From an uncultured Selenomonadaceae bacterium (GTDB lineage Bacteria; Bacillota; Negativicutes; Selenomonadales; Selenomonadaceae), in contig CALZDE010000080.1 in assembly GCA_945637225.1 (NCBI GenBank), forward strand, positions 1-8,644: a stretch of DNA of 8,644 nt. Direction: 5' to 3'. Shown piece by piece: positions 4,784 through 8,644 of the stretch. Below the pieces are notes generated by a model. It had not been told where the DNA came from, made no database searches, and saw nothing but the letters and a program-made list of their open reading frames with translations. How positions within the stretch are numbered: position 1 is the stretch's first letter; each line of letters begins with the position of its first letter. Both the position numbers and the translations under genes were made by a program.

Positions 4784-6592
4784 ATGAAATTGTCTAATAA
4801 GAAGTTCCGTACTCTGGTAGCTGCTACTATCGGCGCTGTTTCTATCGGTGCTGTTTCTTCCGTTTCCTTCGCTGCTTCTGAGGGCGTACATGTAGACCAG
4901 GTTGGTTATCTGACTGATTACAGCAAGGTAGCTATGGTTTCCCTGCCAAACTGCGGTGATGATTTCTCTGTTGTAGATACTGCTACTGGCAAGACCGTAT
5001 TCACTGGCAAGCTGACTGCTCCTGAATTTGATGCTTCTTCTGCTGAGAATATCCGTCGTGCTGATTTCTCCTCCGTTAAGAAGGCTGGTACCTATAAGCT
5101 GGTAGTTGGCGATCAGGAGTCCTATGAGTTTGAGATTGGCAATAATGTTTATGCTGTTCCTGCTCTGATGAACTGGCGTTCTTATACCCTGTCCCGCAGT
5201 AATACTCCTATGAAGGACGAGCTGACTGGCTTAGAGATCAAAAGCGGTCATGCACAGGATAAGGAGGCACAGGTTTACTTCAACGATGCTCTGAACAAGA
5301 AGGGCGATAAGGTAGATGTAAGCGGTGGCTGGTATGATGCAGGTGACTATGGCAAGTACACCACTACTGCGGCTATTGCAAGTGCTGAACTGATGATGGC
5401 TTATGAGTCTCAGCCAGCTAAGTACAGCGCAGGCCAGCTGTTCTTCCCAGAGGGCGTAAAGACTGATGCAAAGTTACCTGATGCACTGAGTGAGGTTAAG
5501 TTTGAGCTTGAGTTCATGAAGAAGATGCAGCGTCAGGACGGCAGTACCTTCCATAAGGTTTCCGGTGCTCAGTGGCCAGGCTTTGACAAGTCTCCAGATA
5601 CTGATACTCAGGACCGTTTCATTTATAGTACCTGTACTGCAAGTACCGCTATGTATGGTGCTTCTATGGCTATGGCTGGCAGAGTATATCAGAAGCTTGA
5701 TCCTGCTTTTGCTGAGGACTGCCTGAATAATGCAAAGAAGGCATGGGATTATTTAGCTAAGACTCCAGAGTCCATTTATCGTGTAGATGAGGGACAGGAG
5801 AGCGGTTCCGGCCCTTACAATGATACTGATGATAAGACCGAGCGTGCATGGTTTGCGGCAGAAATGTTCAAGACCACTGGCGACAAGAAGTTTGAGGATT
5901 ATCTGAAGAGTGGCGATATGAAGAGTCTTATGACTACTAAGCCAGGTTTCTTTACTTGGGATAATACCATCGCTCTGGCACAGTACAGCTATGCTATGAC
6001 CAAGAAGGCTGATAAGGATTTCCAGGCTGATGTAAAGAAGGCTTTCATTAGCTATGCGGATGAAATTGTTGATACCATTAAGAAGGACGGCTTTGACTGC
6101 ACCCTGACCGAGTCCGAGTATACCTGGGCTTCTGCTAAGAACAACCTGACTAAGGGTGATATCCTTATCATGGCTAACGACCTGCAGAAGAACAAGGCAT
6201 ATGAGGAAGGTGCACTGGCTCAGATTCATTACACCTTTGGCCGTAACATCCTGAACAAGAGCTTCATGACTGGTGTAGGTGAGAATTGCCCAGAGCACCC
6301 ACATAACCGTATTCATGAGAGTACCGGTGCTTATGTTCCTGGCCTGTTGGTTGGCGGACCTAACTACGTTAAGGGCGGTGACCCAGACCAGACCAAGTAC
6401 ATAGATACCTACAACCCACCACCAGCAAAGTGCTACATTGATGTTCTGATGTCCTGGTCTACCAATGAGTATGCAATTGACTATTGCGGTTCCAGCCTGT
6501 ACGCACTGTCTCACTTCATGAAGGCAGATAAGAATATTAAGGCTAACGATCTGAAGATTACCAGAGAGTTCCCTCTGTGGAAGTGGGAGTAA
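4784..6592 (+). CDS. Secreted GH9 glucanase with N-terminal CelD-type Ig-like domain
   Basis: This exported 602-residue glycosidase acts on beta-1,4-linked glucan, as an endoglucanase or cellodextrin-releasing enzyme. A signal peptide covers 1-30 (basic MKLSNKK start, SVSFA-A cleavage). Residues about 34-120 form the CelD_N immunoglobulin-like domain (VHVDQVGYLTDYSK start, AGTYKLVVG near its end). The GH9 (alpha/alpha)6 barrel follows: GGWYDAGDYGKY (181-192) holds the paired Asp185 and Asp188, HPHNRIHES (505-513) is the conserved histidine/arginine loop, and Glu562 in STNEYAIDY is the expected proton donor. No binding module, dockerin or wall anchor follows, so the enzyme is probably released or only loosely attached. 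Seven cysteines lie in the mature protein. The ATG at 4784 has GTGAGG at 4769-4774. The 42-base gap to the licheninase suggests joint action on mixed-linkage glucan, with GH9 trimming products to PTS-sized sugars. Endo versus exo action cannot be told from the sequence. Confidence 0.94.
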   Translation: MKLSNKKFRTLVAATIGAVSIGAVSSVSFAASEGVHVDQVGYLTDYSKVAMVSLPNCGDDFSVVDTATGKTVFTGKLTAPEFDASSAENIRRADFSSVKKAGTYKLVVGDQESYEFEIGNNVYAVPALMNWRSYTLSRSNTPMKDELTGLEIKSGHAQDKEAQVYFNDALNKKGDKVDVSGGWYDAGDYGKYTTTAAIASAELMMAYESQPAKYSAGQLFFPEGVKTDAKLPDALSEVKFELEFMKKMQRQDGSTFHKVSGAQWPGFDKSPDTDTQDRFIYSTCTASTAMYGASMAMAGRVYQKLDPAFAEDCLNNAKKAWDYLAKTPESIYRVDEGQESGSGPYNDTDDKTERAWFAAEMFKTTGDKKFEDYLKSGDMKSLMTTKPGFFTWDNTIALAQYSYAMTKKADKDFQADVKKAFISYADEIVDTIKKDGFDCTLTESEYTWASAKNNLTKGDILIMANDLQKNKAYEEGALAQIHYTFGRNILNKSFMTGVGENCPEHPHNRIHESTGAYVPGLLVGGPNYVKGGDPDQTKYIDTYNPPPAKCYIDVLMSWSTNEYAIDYCGSSLYALSHFMKADKNIKANDLKITREFPLWKWE

Positions 6593-6628
6593 TTCATTAG
6601 AATTTACCGGCTAAGATAAATTAAAATG

Positions 6629-6670
6629 TCCTCATCATTTGTATGAAAATACAGATGGTGAGGATTTTTT
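6629..6670 (+). terminator. Strong intrinsic terminator ending the beta-glucan cluster
   Basis: TCCTCATCATTTGTAT (6629-6644) pairs over 16 bp with ATACAGATGGTGAGGA (6649-6664), with two G-U pairs and a GAAA tetraloop. T6 (6665-6670) follows directly. It lies 36 bases after the GH9 stop and separates the two operons. Confidence 0.95.
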
Positions 6671-6710
6671 AATGAATTTGTAATATTTCTGTATCTGATT
6701 GCAGATGTAT

Positions 6711-6739
6711 TTGAAAAAATGTTGCATATATGTTATGAT
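6711..6739 (+). promoter_or_regulatory. Housekeeping promoter of the nfeD-floA operon
   Basis: TTGAAA (6711-6716), a 17-base spacer and TATGAT (6734-6739) with a TG extension at 6731-6732 make this the best promoter match in the window. Transcription would start near 6746, about 45 bases before the first gene. Its position right after the terminator supports an independent, probably constitutive operon. Confidence 0.75.
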
Positions 6740-6791
6740 ACTAATATAAGAAAGCATTTATTGCTAAAAATTTGCAGAAAGGTGGGATAAT

Positions 6792-7058
6792 ATGGGCTTT
6801 TTTTCTGATTTGTGGAACAACATGGTACTTAGGGAGCAGACTACTACTGATAAGGGGTATACGAGTGCCATTGAACGTACTGACCTTCTAGGAGCTGCCG
6901 GCACTGTGAAAAATGAGCTTAGGCCTGCTGGCACTGCAATTTTTGACAACTCTCCTGTTGATGTGGTTTCGGAGGGAGATTACATCATGAAGGGGGCAAG
7001 GGTGGAAGTCGTTAGTGTCAACGGCAACCGAATCGTAGTCCGTGAAATGAAAGGATGA
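6792..7058 (+). CDS. Short NfeD-type OB-fold protein (truncated NfeD, flotillin partner)
   Basis: The product of 88 residues corresponds to the soluble C-terminal domain of NfeD proteins. The recognisable blocks are GYTSAIERTDLLGAAGTV (22-39), LRPAGTAIF (43-51), VDVVSEGDYI (56-65) and the final VNGNRIVVREM (76-86). Full-length NfeD carries a serine-protease-like domain and several membrane segments before this; here they are replaced by a short, possibly amphipathic start (MGFFSDLWNNMV). The gene appears complete, with AAAGGTGGG at 6778-6786 five bases before the ATG. NfeD proteins pair with flotillins in membrane microdomains. The stop TGA overlaps an ATG of the floA reading frame (7055-7058), supporting translational coupling and a joint role. 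With no transmembrane segment it would have to be recruited, perhaps by FloA itself. Confidence 0.87.
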   Translation: MGFFSDLWNNMVLREQTTTDKGYTSAIERTDLLGAAGTVKNELRPAGTAIFDNSPVDVVSEGDYIMKGARVEVVSVNGNRIVVREMKG

Positions 7059-7063
7059 TGAAT

Positions 7064-8059
7064 ATGGAAGAGCTGATTTTTTTATTATTTGTTTTCTTTG
7101 CAGGTCTTATAGGTCTGACTGTGTTCCTGAATATGGTTCCAATAGGCTTATGGATTTCTGCGATTGCTGCTGGTGTAAATATCAGCATTGTGACTCTCAT
7201 TGCTATGAGACTTCGCCGTGTAACTCCATCTAAAATAGTATTGCCTCTTATTAAGGCGAATAAGGCTGGCTTAAAGGTTGAAGTAAATCAGCTGGAAGCC
7301 CATTATTTAGCAGGTGGTAATGTTGATAAGGTAGTGGATGCCCTTATTGCAGCCCATCGTGCACAGATTCCTCTTCCTTTTGAGCGTGCAGCAGCTATTG
7401 ATTTGGCTGGCCGTGACGTTTTAGAGGCAGTACAGATGAGCGTAAATCCAAAGGTTATTGAGACTCCAGTGGTATCAGCAGTTGCTCAGAATGGTATTGA
7501 ACTGAAAATCAAGGCTCGTGTAACTGTTCGTGCTAATATCGACCGTCTGGTCGGTGGTGCTGGTGAGCCTACTATCATCGCCCGTGTTGGTGAGGGTATC
7601 GTTACTACCGTTGGTTCAGCTCTCAGCCATAATGAAGTGCTGGCAAATCCTGATGATATTTCTAAGACTGTACTAGGCAAGGGACTTGATGCAGGTACTG
7701 CCTTTGAGATTCTTTCTATTGATATTGCTGATGTAGACGTAGGACGTAACATCGGTGCAGAGCTTCAGACTGACCAGGCAGAAGCAGATAAGCGTATTGC
7801 TCAGGCTAAGGCCGAGGAAAGACGTGCTATGGCTGTTGCTAAGGAACAGGAAATGAAGGCTTATACTCAGGAGATGGAGGCTAAGGTAGTAGAGGCACAG
7901 GCAGAAGTACCTCATGCTTTGGCAGAAGCTCTGAAGACAGGCAAATTAGGTGTTATGGATTACTATAACCTTCAGAATATCCAGTCTGATACCGATATGC
8001 GTACAAGTATCAGCCGTAGTGGAAGCGATGACCTTTTGACTCCTCCTGCTGTTAAGTAA
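7064..8059 (+). CDS. floA: Flotillin-like protein FloA
   Basis: FloA oligomerises under the membrane and organises functional membrane microdomains that gather signalling, secretion and cell-wall proteins. The 331-residue product starts with two hydrophobic stretches (about 3-25 and 27-47), probably a membrane-inserted hairpin, followed by a basic MRLRR. The SPFH-type domain contains near-invariant FloA blocks: NQLEAHYLAGGNVD, AAIDLAGRDVLEAVQMSV, RANIDRLVGGAGE, LGKGLDAGTAFEILSIDIAD and LQTDQAEADKRIAQAKA. The Glu-Ala-rich coiled coil runs about 236-290 (EERRAMAVAKEQEM), and GVMDYYNLQN precedes a short tail. Three ATGs are close together (7055, 7058, 7064). I chose 7064 because AAGGA at 7051-7055 lies at the right distance; the start at 7055 would add MMN. 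The nfeD frame overlaps the upstream ATGs, suggesting coupled translation. Confidence 0.96.
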   Translation: MEELIFLLFVFFAGLIGLTVFLNMVPIGLWISAIAAGVNISIVTLIAMRLRRVTPSKIVLPLIKANKAGLKVEVNQLEAHYLAGGNVDKVVDALIAAHRAQIPLPFERAAAIDLAGRDVLEAVQMSVNPKVIETPVVSAVAQNGIELKIKARVTVRANIDRLVGGAGEPTIIARVGEGIVTTVGSALSHNEVLANPDDISKTVLGKGLDAGTAFEILSIDIADVDVGRNIGAELQTDQAEADKRIAQAKAEERRAMAVAKEQEMKAYTQEMEAKVVEAQAEVPHALAEALKTGKLGVMDYYNLQNIQSDTDMRTSISRSGSDDLLTPPAVK

Positions 8060-8074
8060 GGTGGTGTTTCCAAG

Positions 8075-8578
8075 ATGGAAGTAGTAGTAGTTTTCATCAT
8101 ATTGTACATTGTAGGCGAAATTTTCGATAAAAAGAAACCAACCGCCCCACAGATTCCCATGCCACAGGAAGATGAGGACGAATCAGAGCGTTATCAGGAG
8201 ACTTTGGCAGAGCATGAACGCAGGAGACAGGCGGAATTGGAAGAAAAATACAAGCCCAGGGAGCATAAAATATCTGTTCCGCTTCCGATGACTGATGAAA
8301 AGGGTGAAGCCGAGCCCGATGTATATACTACTGATGCCAATGAAGTTCTAAACAAGTATCAGCAGTATGCAAGGGAGCATGCCAAAGAGGATAATGACGC
8401 ATATAATAATGAATGCGATTCCCCGTACGACCAGTCCCATAAGAGCCATGGCCATTATATGAACAGAAAAAGCGGTCTTCCAACAGGCAATAAGGTAACG
8501 CTGGCTCAGGCGATAGTTTTGGGTGAAATACTTGGTAAGCCAAAGGCTAAAAGAAATATGAGATTCAGAAGAACTTAA
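8075..8578 (+). CDS. Membrane-anchored hypothetical protein of the floA operon
   Basis: I do not recognise a named family. The 167-residue product has one short N-terminal hydrophobic segment (about 2-15, EVVVVFIILYIVG), then KKK and a proline-rich stretch. A highly charged, probably helical or coiled-coil region follows (about 31-64, many Glu/Arg), then a polar low-complexity middle with several His and Asn (102-132). The C-terminal block TLAQAIVLGEILGKPKAKR (142-160) looks like a short conserved binding or docking helix, followed by a very basic tail. The lysines after the hydrophobic segment predict an inside C-terminus. The ATG at 8075 has AGGTGG at 8059-8064. The gene begins 15 bases after floA and precedes the operon terminator, so a role with FloA and NfeD at the membrane is likely but inferred. 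It uses more AGG, CCC, CCG and ACG codons than its neighbours, fitting weaker expression or less codon selection. Confidence 0.8.
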   Translation: MEVVVVFIILYIVGEIFDKKKPTAPQIPMPQEDEDESERYQETLAEHERRRQAELEEKYKPREHKISVPLPMTDEKGEAEPDVYTTDANEVLNKYQQYAREHAKEDNDAYNNECDSPYDQSHKSHGHYMNRKSGLPTGNKVTLAQAIVLGEILGKPKAKRNMRFRRT

Positions 8579-8587
8579 TACTAATTT

Positions 8588-8626
8588 AAGGCAGTCATTT
8601 CTTAGTTAAAGAAAGGCTGTCTTTTT
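8588..8626 (+). terminator. Intrinsic terminator of the nfeD-floA operon
   Basis: GGCAGTC (8590-8596) pairs with GGCTGTC (8615-8621) with two G-U pairs. Above one bulged A, TTTCTT (8598-8603) pairs with AAGAAA (8609-8614) around a five-base loop. T5 (8622-8626) follows at once. It lies ten bases after the last stop codon. Confidence 0.85.
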
Positions 8627-8644
8627 CTCGTATATTGCATTATC

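Noticed and set aside
5753..6514. Minus-strand open frame of 253 codons opposite the GH9 gene
   Set aside because: No recognisable motif, and the sense frame holds the GH9 catalytic residues throughout.

Overview
This window reads as part of a chromosome from a low-to-moderate G+C Firmicute. The translation starts have strong AGGAGG/GAGG-type ribosome sites, and the terminators are short hairpins with tetraloops and T-runs. The cluster encodes a lactose/cellobiose-family PTS with separate IIB, IIC and IIA genes and a FloA flotillin gene. Two secreted plant beta-glucan hydrolases suggest an anaerobic gut or rumen fibre user. Placement in the Negativicutes (Selenomonas relatives) is possible but is only my guess.

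Region 1 (1-6592) is a cereal/lichenan beta-glucan utilisation cluster, all on the + strand. It starts with the 3' end of a PTS IIB gene closed by a terminator (177-208). A new extended -10 promoter (294-323) then drives IIC (389-1702), IIA (1890-2222) and a GH1 6-phospho-beta-glucosidase (2278-3729). Two signal-peptide enzymes follow: a GH16 licheninase (3896-4741) and a GH9 glucanase with an N-terminal Ig-like domain (4784-6592). A strong hairpin terminator ends the cluster (6629-6670). The inferred flow is: GH16 and GH9 cut mixed-linkage beta-1,3-1,4-glucan outside the cell, the PTS imports and phosphorylates the short oligosaccharides, and GH1 splits the phosphorylated disaccharides. No regulator gene lies inside the window. 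Two structured intergenic stretches (1703-1889 and 3730-3895) interrupt the cluster and may set different expression levels.

Region 2 (6711-8626) is a separate membrane-organisation operon. It has its own near-consensus promoter (6711-6739), a short NfeD-type OB-fold protein without membrane segments (6792-7058), floA (7064-8059) and a small membrane-anchored protein of unknown function (8075-8578). A terminator closes it at 8588-8626.

No gene-free stretch exceeds 300 bases. The longest are 129-388, 1703-1889, 3730-3895 and 6593-6791, and each is described below through its promoter, hairpin or terminator content. I saw no RNA genes, insertion sequences, CRISPR arrays or broken genes; the IIB gene is partial only because the window starts inside it.
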